Under the pieces are notes generated by a model that saw nothing but the letters and a program-made list of their open reading frames with translations, was not told the origin of the DNA and did not search any database. A program made the translations under genes and the position numbers. From NCBI GenBank assembly GCA_003612585.1, contig RAZH01000002.1, positions 124,001-188,000 of the forward strand: a DNA stretch of 64,000 nt. The letters run 5' to 3'. Source of the stretch: a bacterium 1XD42-54. GTDB lineage: Bacteria > Bacillota > Clostridia > Lachnospirales > Lachnospiraceae. Below are positions 37,022-44,873 of the stretch, one piece after another (the stretch's first letter is position 1; every line of letters begins with the position of its first letter).

Positions 37022-37075
37022 ATGCAAAAAAACGCTGAGCGTGCGGCAGTAAGTTTGGCACGCTGTGACGTATGA
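37022..37075 (+). CDS. 17-codon leader ORF coupled to cbiA
   Basis: An ATG at 37022 with AAAGGAG 9 nt upstream opens a 17-residue ORF (MQKNAERAAVSLARCDV) whose TGA overlaps the cbiA ATG (ATGA at 37072-37075). cbiA itself has no ribosome site in the 15 nt before its ATG. A hairpin AGCGTGC/GCACGCT (37038-37044 with 37058-37064) lies inside the ORF. The simplest reading is a translational-coupling leader; whether the peptide itself matters is unknown. Confidence 0.55.
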   Translation: MQKNAERAAVSLARCDV

Positions 37076-38520
37076 TTCATTTGCCGAGGATTATGCTGGC
37101 AGCGCCTTCAAGCGGCAGCGGGAAAACGATGATTACGTGCGGATTTTTACAGGCGCTTATAAATCGGGGACTATCGCCGGTTTCTTTTAAATGTGGTCCG
37201 GATTACATTGATCCGATGTTTCACACAAAGGTTATTGGCGCAAAGTCCAGGAATCTTGATACATTTTTTACAGGCCGGGATGTGACGCGTTATCTGTTTG
37301 CGAGAACTGCATCGAAGGCAGATATCTCTGTCCTGGAAGGTGTCATGGGGATTTATGATGGTCTGGGCGGCATTTCGCCGAGAGCGTCCTCATATGAATT
37401 GGCACAGGTAACGAATACGCCGGTGATACTTGTGGTAAATGCCCGCGGGATGAGCCTTTCGGTGATTCCTCTGATCCGGGGATATCTGGATTACCAGAGC
37501 GCATTTGGCAGTCAGATGATCCGAGGTGTTATTTTAAATCAGACAAGCAGGATGACATACTTGCTTCTCAAAGAAAAAATCGAGCAGGATACGGGCGTGA
37601 GGCTTTTGGGGTATGTACCAAGACTCCCGGACTGTGTAATTGAGAGTCGCCATCTTGGACTGGTTACACCGGATGAAATTACGGATCTGAAAAATACACT
37701 GGACCGGCTTGGCAAAGAACTGGAACAGTGTCTCGATATAAACGGAATCCTGGAGCTTGCGCAGGAAGCTTCTGATTATGAGGAGACAGAACTGCGGACG
37801 CCGGAGTGTGCGGCAGCATATATTACAGTGCAGCAGGAACATGGCGGTTCCGGCTGTATGCGCTCCAGGCTTGGCGTTGCAATGGATGAAGCTTTTTGTT
37901 TTTATTATCAGGACAATCTGGAGCTGCTTGAAGCTATGGGAGCAGAACTGATTCCTTTTTCACCGCTTCATGATACGCATCTGCCGCAGGGGATTTCCGG
38001 TCTGATATTCGGAGGCGGTTATCCCGAGTTGTATACAAGGCAGCTTGCGCACAATGTGCCAATGCGGGAGGAAATTTACCGGACATTGAAAGGCGGGATG
38101 CCGTATCTGGCAGAATGCGGAGGATTTATGTATCTCCATGAGGAGATGGAGGATATGGAGGGCAGGGGCTTTCCGATGTGCGGTGTGATTCCGGGACGTT
38201 CGTTTCATACGTCGAAGCTTTCCAGATTTGGATATATACAATTACAGGTTAATGCGGAAGCAGGAATACAGATGGAGCAGCTTTTGAAGCCTGGCCATAC
38301 GATCCGTGGACATGAGTTCCACTACTTTGACAGTACCAATGCAGGAGCAGCTTATCGGGCGCAAAAACCGCTCGGAAAACGGCAGTGGGAATGCATACAC
38401 GGAGATACCGCATATGCGGCCGGATATCCGCATTTATATTACTGGTCAGAACCGGCTTTTGCAGCTGCATTTGTAGAAAAAACCGTACAGTACAGGCAAA
38501 GAGGTCTCCGTTACATATAA
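37072..38520 (+). CDS. cbiA: Cobyrinic acid a,c-diamide synthase
   Basis: 482 residues. The N-terminal P-loop (MLAAPSSGSGKTMITCG) with FKCGPDYIDPMFH and the C-terminal glutamine amidotransferase (FGGGYPELY, nucleophile Cys349 in YLAECGGFMYL, RGHEFHYFD) match CbiA/CobB. It amidates the a and c side chains using glutamine and ATP. It lacks its own ribosome site and appears coupled to the short ORF at 37022. The gap to cbiJ-cbiE-cbiT is about 105 nt. Confidence 0.94.
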   Translation: MIHLPRIMLAAPSSGSGKTMITCGFLQALINRGLSPVSFKCGPDYIDPMFHTKVIGAKSRNLDTFFTGRDVTRYLFARTASKADISVLEGVMGIYDGLGGISPRASSYELAQVTNTPVILVVNARGMSLSVIPLIRGYLDYQSAFGSQMIRGVILNQTSRMTYLLLKEKIEQDTGVRLLGYVPRLPDCVIESRHLGLVTPDEITDLKNTLDRLGKELEQCLDINGILELAQEASDYEETELRTPECAAAYITVQQEHGGSGCMRSRLGVAMDEAFCFYYQDNLELLEAMGAELIPFSPLHDTHLPQGISGLIFGGGYPELYTRQLAHNVPMREEIYRTLKGGMPYLAECGGFMYLHEEMEDMEGRGFPMCGVIPGRSFHTSKLSRFGYIQLQVNAEAGIQMEQLLKPGHTIRGHEFHYFDSTNAGAAYRAQKPLGKRQWECIHGDTAYAAGYPHLYYWSEPAFAAAFVEKTVQYRQRGLRYI

Positions 38521-38607
38521 AAAGACAGAGAATCTGTTTCATACGTTTGGAGAAAATGGCTGAAAGACGAGGACAAAAAGAACAGAACAATAAAAGCAGG
38601 TGAAAAA

Positions 38608-39684
38608 ATGGAAGGAACAGAACAGGAACAGCTTACGCTAAATTATGTGCTTTCGCATATTTCAGCATGTGATCAGAAGGCAATCAAAGAGTGCAAAAGG
38701 CGTTGGGACAGCATTGCCAAGCCGCTTCACAGCCTGGGCTGGCTGGAGGAGGCGATTGCGATCATTGCAGGGGCGCAGCACAGCAGCGAGATCATCACAA
38801 ATAAAAAGATTCTGGTGCCGATGTGTGCGGACAATGGAGTGGTTGCAGAGGGGGTGACGCAGACCGGGCAGGAAGTTACGGCCATTGTGGCAGAAAATTT
38901 TCTGGATGAGAAGTCCTGCGCGGCACTGATGTGTGTTCATGCAGGAGCTGATATTCATCCGATTGATATCGGTATGGCTGTGGATACCCCGCGGGTAGAA
39001 AAACGGAAGATCGCCTATGGTACAAGAAACTTTGCCAGAGAGATGGCAATGACGAAAGAAGAGGCAGTAAAGGGACTTGAGACGGGCATTCGGCTGGTCG
39101 GAGAGTTAAAAGAAAAGGGGTACCGGATGATTGCGACCGGAGAGATGGGAATCGGAAATACGACGACATCCAGCGCGGTTGCGGCTGCTTTGCTTGGGGT
39201 TCCGGCAGAGGAGATGACAGGACGTGGAGCAGGGCTTTCGGGAGAAGGACTGAAGAAGAAAATAACAGTGATTCAGGATGCAATCGAACGATGGAATCTG
39301 ACGCAGGCAGATCCGCAGACCGTCCTGGCGTGCGTAGGAGGTTTTGATCTTGCTGGTATCGCGGGGATGTTTCTTGGCGGAGCGTATTATCATATACCGG
39401 TTTTGATCGACGGATTTATTTCGTCTGTGGCAGCGCTTCTGGCGGTTCGGCTTTGTCCGGATGCAATCGGATATATGGTCGCAACACATGTTTCCAAGGA
39501 ACCGGCTGCACACAGAATATTGGATGAACTGGGGCTGTCTCCGGCGCTTGACGCAGGAATGTGCCTGGGTGAAGGAAGCGGGGCTGTGGCAGTATTTCCA
39601 CTTATTGAGATGGCAGCAGATATTTATCACAGGATGAGTACGTTTGAACAGATTGATATGGAGGCATACCAGGAGCTGACTTAA
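38608..39684 (+). CDS. cobT: Nicotinate-nucleotide--dimethylbenzimidazole phosphoribosyltransferase
   Basis: 358 residues, typical length. CADNGVVAEGVTQTGQEVT, TGEMGIGNTTTSSAVAAALL and, near the end, GMCLGEGSGAV with the catalytic Glu are the CobT landmarks. It activates the lower-ligand base by making alpha-ribazole phosphate. The actual base cannot be told from the sequence, and no base-synthesis gene (bluB or bza) is in the window. AGGTG lies before the ATG. It is followed after only 32 nt by the large surface-protein gene. Confidence 0.95.
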   Translation: MEGTEQEQLTLNYVLSHISACDQKAIKECKRRWDSIAKPLHSLGWLEEAIAIIAGAQHSSEIITNKKILVPMCADNGVVAEGVTQTGQEVTAIVAENFLDEKSCAALMCVHAGADIHPIDIGMAVDTPRVEKRKIAYGTRNFAREMAMTKEEAVKGLETGIRLVGELKEKGYRMIATGEMGIGNTTTSSAVAAALLGVPAEEMTGRGAGLSGEGLKKKITVIQDAIERWNLTQADPQTVLACVGGFDLAGIAGMFLGGAYYHIPVLIDGFISSVAALLAVRLCPDAIGYMVATHVSKEPAAHRILDELGLSPALDAGMCLGEGSGAVAVFPLIEMAADIYHRMSTFEQIDMEAYQELT

Positions 39685-39716
39685 AGATATGGCAGTTTCG
39701 GAAAAGGAGGGGGCAT

Positions 39717-42014
39717 ATGAGAAAGAAAAAAGCAGTGAGATTGATGGCAGTTTTACTCAGTGGCGCTATGCTGCTGGGAAATGCGCCTGCGTCTGTGGCG
39801 ATGGAAGGGGAAATACCACAGGAAAATGTTTTGGAGGAGCTGATTTTGGAGGATGACGGCAGCAGTACAGCGGCAGATGAAGGAAATTCCGGCGAAGCAG
39901 AAGAAAAGACAGAGCTTGGGATAGAATCCATTGAGACTGTGAATGATCCGGTAGGAGAGGAAGAACCGCCGGTGGAGGGCTCCGACAAGCCAGAACATCA
40001 GGAAGCGGAAATCCGGGCGGGAGCGCAGCAGATTCTGATGTTTACGATGGAGGCAACAGCAGAGAACATCACAGTCGCATGGCGTTCTTCGGACAGTACG
40101 GTTGCAGAATGCGGAACGATCCGAAATCCAGACGCTGCAAAAGGCGAAACGGAATATTCCTGTATTGTGACGGGAAAAAAAGCAGGTATGTGTACGATAG
40201 AAGCGTATAATGAGAGCGACAGTACGGTATATGCAGCATTTGACGTAAGCATAGTCCCTTATCGCGTGACAGGTTGCATCGGAACGCAGCTTGCATTTAC
40301 CATTACATCCGAGGTCCTGCAGGAATTTGATTTTTCCTGTGTGGATGACGCGCTGACCAATGCGACATTTGAAGCAGTTGATCTCGTTAACTCAGGCGGT
40401 CAGACGATCTATGTGTATTCTTACCGTATTGATGCGGATAAGCTGTACGATGGTGTGCTGAAGGCAACGGGAAAGACAGATCAAACGCAAAAAGAGGTAT
40501 CGGTAACGGTCAGCAGCCATTCCTGGAGCGATACACCGACAGTAGAAAAAGAAGCAACGTGTTCAGAACCAGGGGTTCAGAATGTACATTGTACGGTCTG
40601 TGATGCGGTAAAAGAGGGAAGTGAGGAAGAGATCCCATGTATTCCACACACCTGGAATCCGGAAGCGACGATTGAGAAAGAGGCGACGTGTTCTGAGCCG
40701 GGTTATCAGGTTACATATTGCAGTGACTGCGGCGCAGCGAAAGAGGGAAGCAGGGAAGAAATTCCATGTATTCCTCATACGTGGAATCCGGAAGCAACGA
40801 TTGAAAAGGAAGCAACGTGTTCGGCTACGGGATACAAGAGTGTTCATTGCAGTGTCTGTGATGCAGTGAAAGCGGGAAGCGAAGAGACAATCCCGAGTAC
40901 GCCGCACAGCTGGAAAACAGACCGGACGGTTGATCAGCCGGTTACCTGCACAGAAAACGGGGCGAGCAGCATCCATTGCAGTGTCTGTGACATTGTAAAA
41001 GAAGGAAGCGTACAGCAGCTTCCGGCGACGGGGCATCAATGGGATAGCTGGAAGCAGGTGACGGCTCCGGCGATCAAAACAGAGGGGAAGGACCAGAGAG
41101 TTTGTCTGCGGTGTAATGCAAAAGAGACACGTTCGACTGGAAAGCTTCCGTTAGCACTTGATAAAGTCAAGATGAATACGCCGACTGTGGTAAGCGGTGA
41201 TCACATCGGGCTTAGCTGGCAGGCAGTAAACTATGCGGACGGTTATATCGTTTACCGGAAAAAAGGAAGCAAGTGGACGAAGATTGCGACACTGAAAGGC
41301 AATGTTCTTGCATATACAGACAAAGATACAAAGATCGGAACAACGTATACCTATTCTGTCAGGGGTTACGTTACAGAAAACGGAAAAACCGTTTACAGTC
41401 CGAGCCTGAAACCTGGCGTTTCCATTGAGCAGAAGTTTTATAAAGATGCTGTGAAAATGCGGGATGCGACAGATTTATCGACCACTTCGATCAAGATCCG
41501 CTGGACTGGCCGCAAAAAGTCCTCGGGCTATATTATTTACAGAAAGATACCAGGGAAATCCTGGAAGAAGCTTGCTACAGTCGGAAAGGTTACTTCGTAT
41601 ACAGATAAAACGTGTGATTCAGCGACGACCTATCAGTACGCAGTCAAGGCTTACACGAAAAACGGGAAGAAAACCATTTACAGCAAAATGGAAAAAACAG
41701 GTGCCGCTGCGATTTCCAGGATGCACAGACCCAAGGTTACTGTGAAGTCTACGGATGAGGAGACAGCAGTTCTGAAATGGACCAAGCAGTCGAATGTGGG
41801 AGGCTATGTGATCTACCGCAAAGAGGGTTCCAAGGGAAAATGGATTAAGATCAAGCGGACGAGTGCAAAGACGAGCTCATTTACAGATGAAGATGTAGAG
41901 AGCGGAAAAACGTATTACTACATTGTGAAGGCATATAAGAAAGCTAAACCAAAGGTTGGCATTATGGAACCTGTGTACAGTAAGTATTACAAAAAGAAAG
42001 TGAAAATTAAATAG
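39717..42014 (+). CDS. Secreted CxxC-repeat / fibronectin type III surface protein
   Basis: 765 residues. A signal peptide (about 1-28, LLSGAMLLGNAPASVAM) is followed by an acidic stretch and an Ig-like region (to about 260). Then come five tandem repeats of 43 residues (about 268-481), each starting H(S/T/Q)W and containing ATC-E-G----H/YC--C, so a Cys plus a CxxC pair. Three fibronectin type III domains (about 482-765) finish the protein, with the basic C-terminus KKKVKIK. I see no sortase signal or membrane anchor. Such repeats are common on Clostridial cell-surface proteins; they may bind metal, which is inference. It lies 32 nt after cobT with no terminator between, so it may be the last gene of the cobalamin operon. 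AAGGAGG precedes the ATG. Confidence 0.8.
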   Translation: MRKKKAVRLMAVLLSGAMLLGNAPASVAMEGEIPQENVLEELILEDDGSSTAADEGNSGEAEEKTELGIESIETVNDPVGEEEPPVEGSDKPEHQEAEIRAGAQQILMFTMEATAENITVAWRSSDSTVAECGTIRNPDAAKGETEYSCIVTGKKAGMCTIEAYNESDSTVYAAFDVSIVPYRVTGCIGTQLAFTITSEVLQEFDFSCVDDALTNATFEAVDLVNSGGQTIYVYSYRIDADKLYDGVLKATGKTDQTQKEVSVTVSSHSWSDTPTVEKEATCSEPGVQNVHCTVCDAVKEGSEEEIPCIPHTWNPEATIEKEATCSEPGYQVTYCSDCGAAKEGSREEIPCIPHTWNPEATIEKEATCSATGYKSVHCSVCDAVKAGSEETIPSTPHSWKTDRTVDQPVTCTENGASSIHCSVCDIVKEGSVQQLPATGHQWDSWKQVTAPAIKTEGKDQRVCLRCNAKETRSTGKLPLALDKVKMNTPTVVSGDHIGLSWQAVNYADGYIVYRKKGSKWTKIATLKGNVLAYTDKDTKIGTTYTYSVRGYVTENGKTVYSPSLKPGVSIEQKFYKDAVKMRDATDLSTTSIKIRWTGRKKSSGYIIYRKIPGKSWKKLATVGKVTSYTDKTCDSATTYQYAVKAYTKNGKKTIYSKMEKTGAAAISRMHRPKVTVKSTDEETAVLKWTKQSNVGGYVIYRKEGSKGKWIKIKRTSAKTSSFTDEDVESGKTYYYIVKAYKKAKPKVGIMEPVYSKYYKKKVKIK
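40518..41157 (+). repeat. Five tandem 129-nt coding repeats
   Basis: About 43 codons each, encoding the CxxC repeats of the surface protein. The second and third copies are the most alike in DNA sequence, suggesting recent unequal exchange; the fifth has lost the first Cys. Confidence 0.8.
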
Positions 42015-42021
42015 AATGATC

Positions 42022-42056
42022 AAAAATGCCCGGAAAAATATTTTCGGGCATTTTTT
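42022..42056 (+). terminator. Strong terminator ending the cobalamin/surface-protein cluster
   Basis: AAAAATGCCCG pairs perfectly with CGGGCATTTTT around an AT-rich loop, ending in TTTTTT. Confidence 0.92.
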
Positions 42057-42086
42057 GAATATTAATATATCATAATTTACCGGACG

Positions 42087-42116
42087 TTAACAGGTATTTT
42101 GTGATTTACATATGAT
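42087..42116 (+). promoter_or_regulatory. Promoter of the ABC importer genes
   Basis: TTAACA (42087-42092), 18-nt spacer, TATGAT (42111-42116), about 30 nt before the GTG start. Confidence 0.5.
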
Positions 42117-42147
42117 ATAGGGAGACAATCGAATCGAGGTATCAGAC

Positions 42148-42999
42148 GTGAAGCCTTTACTTGAGCTGGCTCATGTGAGCTACGCATACCACAGCAAAAA
42201 CGGTGAGACGATTGCCCTGACAGATATATCTTTTCAAGTGAAAAAGGGAGAATTCATTGCAGTTGTAGGACCGAGCGGTTGTGGCAAATCCACACTGCTT
42301 TCTTTGATTTCCGGGCTGCTCCTTCCAGAGAGCGGCTCTGTTTTATTCCCGTGGGCAACGCAGCAGGTGGAAGATGACTATGTGCAGGAGTGCGCAGCCA
42401 GGGAGCACTGCGATAACAGAAACGTTGTGCAGGCAGGTACAGGATTTCGGGATAAAATTGGATATATGCTGCAAAAGGATCATCTGTTTGAATGGCGGAC
42501 AATTTATAAAAATGTGATTCTGGGACTGGAAATACAAAAGAAACAAAATGAAGAATCTCTGGCAAAAGTAGAAAAAATGCTGAAAGATTATGGTCTGTAC
42601 CGGTTTCGAGATGCAAGGCCGAGCGAATTGTCGGGCGGTATGCGGCAGAGAGCGGCTCTGATTCGGACACTGGCGCTGGACCCGGAGCTTCTTTTGCTGG
42701 ATGAACCATTCTCGGCGCTTGATTTTCAGACGCGTCTGACTGTTTGTGATGATGTTGCATCCATTTTGCGCAAAGAAAAAAAGACGGCAATTCTTGTGAC
42801 ACATGATCTGTCAGAGGCAGTCAGCATGGCTGATCACATTGTTGTTCTTACGAAACGACCGGCAACGGTACGGACGATCCTGGAACTGGATTTTGAGGAA
42901 AAAAATCTGACTCCGTTCGAGAGAAGAAATGCACCGGAATTTAAAATGTATTTTAATCAGCTGTGGAAGGAGATGGATGGCAATGAGCAGAAACAGTAA
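42148..42999 (+). CDS. NitT/TauT-type ABC transporter ATP-binding protein
   Basis: 283 residues. Walker A (VGPSGCGKSTLLS), signature (LSGGMRQRAALIRTLA), Walker B (LLLDEPFSALD) and the switch His (VTHDLSEA) are all intact. The Q-loop text GYMLQKDHLFEWRTI groups it with the SsuB/TauB/ThiZ importers. An extra stretch of about 30 residues (about 66-95, with two Cys) lies between Walker A and the Q loop. GTG start with GAGGT 7 nt upstream. It overlaps the permease gene; no binding-protein gene is adjacent, so the substrate is unknown. Confidence 0.88.
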   Translation: MKPLLELAHVSYAYHSKNGETIALTDISFQVKKGEFIAVVGPSGCGKSTLLSLISGLLLPESGSVLFPWATQQVEDDYVQECAAREHCDNRNVVQAGTGFRDKIGYMLQKDHLFEWRTIYKNVILGLEIQKKQNEESLAKVEKMLKDYGLYRFRDARPSELSGGMRQRAALIRTLALDPELLLLDEPFSALDFQTRLTVCDDVASILRKEKKTAILVTHDLSEAVSMADHIVVLTKRPATVRTILELDFEEKNLTPFERRNAPEFKMYFNQLWKEMDGNEQKQ

Positions 43000-43789
43000 C
43001 ATTTCTTCCACACAGGAAAACTATTTGCGGCGGATGAAACATCAGCAGTACCGTATCAAAATTATTCAGATTTTGATTTTTTTCGTTTTTCTCGGCTTAT
43101 GGGAAACGGCAGTACAGCTTTCCTGGATTGACGGTTTTATTTTCAGCAGTCCGTCACGTATTTGGAAGACCTTTGCAGGAATGTGGGAAGACAGAAGCAT
43201 CTTCCTTCATATGGGAATTACAGTGGCAGAAACGCTGATCAGCTTTGCGCTCGTCGTTGTGCTTGGAATCAGTATGGCGGTTCTGCTCTGGTATAACGAA
43301 GAATTGTCCCGCGTGCTGGAACCATATCTTGTTGTACTGAACAGCCTGCCGAAATCGGCACTTGCACCGCTTCTTATCGTATGGCTTGGTGCAAACATGA
43401 AGTCTATTATTGTGGCCGGGATTTCGGTGGCAGTATTTGGTACGATTCTGAATTTATATACCGGGTTTACAGAATTATCGCCGGATAAGATCAAACTGAT
43501 TTACACCTTACGCGGCAGCCGCCGTGATGTTCTGACAAAAGTTATTCTGCCGGGCACAATTCCACTGCAACTGAGTGTGATGAAAGTCAATATAGGTCTT
43601 TGTCTGGTGGGAGTTGTGATTGGAGAATTTATCGGAGCAAGACAGGGGCTCGGATATCTGATCATATATGGAAGCCAGGTGTTCAAACTTGACTGGGTGA
43701 TCATGTCTATCATGCTTCTGTGCATGATTGCCATGGTACTGTACGGAATTTTGAATCTGATCGAGAAGAGATGTCTGCGCAGACGTTAG
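42977..43789 (+). CDS. NitT/TauT-type ABC transporter permease
   Basis: 270 residues with about six transmembrane segments. The inner-membrane coupling loop (EFIGARQGLGYLI, preceded by GTIPLQLSVMKVNIGL) and LNSLPKSALAPLLIVWLG match the SsuC/TauC/ThiX family. It forms the pore for the ATPase encoded upstream, which it overlaps. The start at 42977 follows AAGGAG closely; an ATG at 42983 is equally possible. The substrate-binding partner is not in this window. Confidence 0.87.
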   Translation: MAMSRNSNISSTQENYLRRMKHQQYRIKIIQILIFFVFLGLWETAVQLSWIDGFIFSSPSRIWKTFAGMWEDRSIFLHMGITVAETLISFALVVVLGISMAVLLWYNEELSRVLEPYLVVLNSLPKSALAPLLIVWLGANMKSIIVAGISVAVFGTILNLYTGFTELSPDKIKLIYTLRGSRRDVLTKVILPGTIPLQLSVMKVNIGLCLVGVVIGEFIGARQGLGYLIIYGSQVFKLDWVIMSIMLLCMIAMVLYGILNLIEKRCLRRR

Positions 43790-43866
43790 TTCATATGCTT
43801 TGAGTAACAAGCCGGGAAGCGGGGGTGTGCGGATGCTGACTGTACAGAGATTTGCTTCCGGGCAGT

Positions 43867-44532
43867 CTAGGACTGTCCGGAAAAACGCTCCTGGCGTGAA
43901 AATACACAGCCGCAGTAATCCTGACGGTACAGGCCGTATTCGGCTGAAAGTGCAATCGAAGTTTTATAGCCATTTTTCTTTTTGAAATCGGAGGGGAGCC
44001 AGCGGACGCCATATTGTCCGGAAAGTTCTTCGCCGATTTCGTTTAGTTTTTGTGCGTTTTTTAAAGGGCTGATGGTGAGTGTGGTTGTAAAATAGTCAAA
44101 ATTTCCCTCCCGGGCGACGCGTGCCGCCTCTTCAAGCCGCAGCCGGAAACAGGCATGGCAACGGCTTCCTCCTTCCGGAATCTGTTCAAGGCCGCGGACA
44201 GCGTCGTAGAATTCCTGCGGCAGAAAGCGGCCTTCGATCAGAGAAACCGGATAACGAAACGGCATCTGCGCAATCAGACGTTTTTGTTCCGCTACGCGGT
44301 GAACATATTCTTCTTCCGGGTAGATATTTGGATTGTAGTAGAGTACTGTGATCCGGAAATAGTCGGAAAGGTAATGCAGTACGTAACTGCTGCATGGTGC
44401 ACAGCAGCTGTGCAGCAGCAAAGAGGGCGCAGGAGGGCAGGTTGTATCAGATGGTTTTGTCAGGTGCTCCTGTGTCAGTATTTTTTCCAGGTCTTTTTGA
44501 TAGTTACGTTTTTGTATCTGAGATGTGGGCAT
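43867..44532 (-). CDS. queH: Epoxyqueuosine reductase QueH
   Basis: 221 residues on the - strand. The Cys motifs of the family are present: LLHSCCAPCSSYVL near residue 40, SRCHACFRLRL in the middle and QDYCGCVFS near the C-terminus, consistent with an Fe-S cluster enzyme. It reduces epoxyqueuosine in tRNA to queuosine, the non-orthologous replacement of QueG. The start has AGGAGG 7 nt upstream. No other queuosine gene is nearby. Confidence 0.9.
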   Translation of the reverse strand: MPTSQIQKRNYQKDLEKILTQEHLTKPSDTTCPPAPSLLLHSCCAPCSSYVLHYLSDYFRITVLYYNPNIYPEEEYVHRVAEQKRLIAQMPFRYPVSLIEGRFLPQEFYDAVRGLEQIPEGGSRCHACFRLRLEEAARVAREGNFDYFTTTLTISPLKNAQKLNEIGEELSGQYGVRWLPSDFKKKNGYKTSIALSAEYGLYRQDYCGCVFSRQERFSGQS

Positions 44533-44600
44533 GGGCGGCCTCCTGTTTGATTTCCCGTTTTTTGCCGGGGATATTTCTTTTATCTGTGCAAAGGCACCGG

Positions 44601-44627
44601 GCAGGCAAAAAGGCCTGCACGTGCAGG
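44601..44627 (-). other. Hairpins in the queH leader
   Basis: GCAGGC (44601-44606) can pair with GCCTGC (44613-44618), and CCTGCACGTGCAGG (44614-44627) is a perfect 14-nt palindrome sharing bases with it, so two exclusive structures are possible in the queH 5' leader. I do not recognise a preQ1 riboswitch. Confidence 0.35.
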
Positions 44628-44666
44628 TGACGAATACTGTGAGTTATGTTTACATGTTGCACAGCA

Positions 44667-44695
44667 AGTATAGCGGAAATCGGTCTGGACTGCAA
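44667..44695 (-). promoter_or_regulatory. Promoter of queH
   Basis: On the - strand: TTGCAG (44695-44690), 17-nt spacer, TATACT (44672-44667). This gives a leader of roughly 130 nt. Confidence 0.55.
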
Positions 44696-44751
44696 GCGGA
44701 TATCAGTTCGAAATCAGTCTGATTATGAGGGAAATATGAGGGAATTCTTCA

Positions 44752-44780
44752 TTGACACAATATATTGATTTTGATAAGAT
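44752..44780 (+). promoter_or_regulatory. Promoter of the polytopic membrane protein gene
   Basis: TTGACA (44752-44757), 17-nt spacer, TAAGAT (44775-44780). Confidence 0.65.
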
Positions 44781-44873
44781 AAAAATGGTATTTGTATACA
44801 TTTCGTCTGATGTTTTATCTGCTTTCTGGTGGTAAAACGCAGGCAAAAGCACATTGGAAACAAGGGATTTACG

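Noticed and set aside
40518-41157. CRISPR-like array
   Set aside because: The repeats are 129 nt, in frame and protein-coding (CxxC units), with no spacers.
43791-43866. Imperfect inverted repeat GCCGGGAAGC / GCTTCCGGGC as a terminator
   Set aside because: The arms are 33 nt apart with a mismatch and no T run on either strand.
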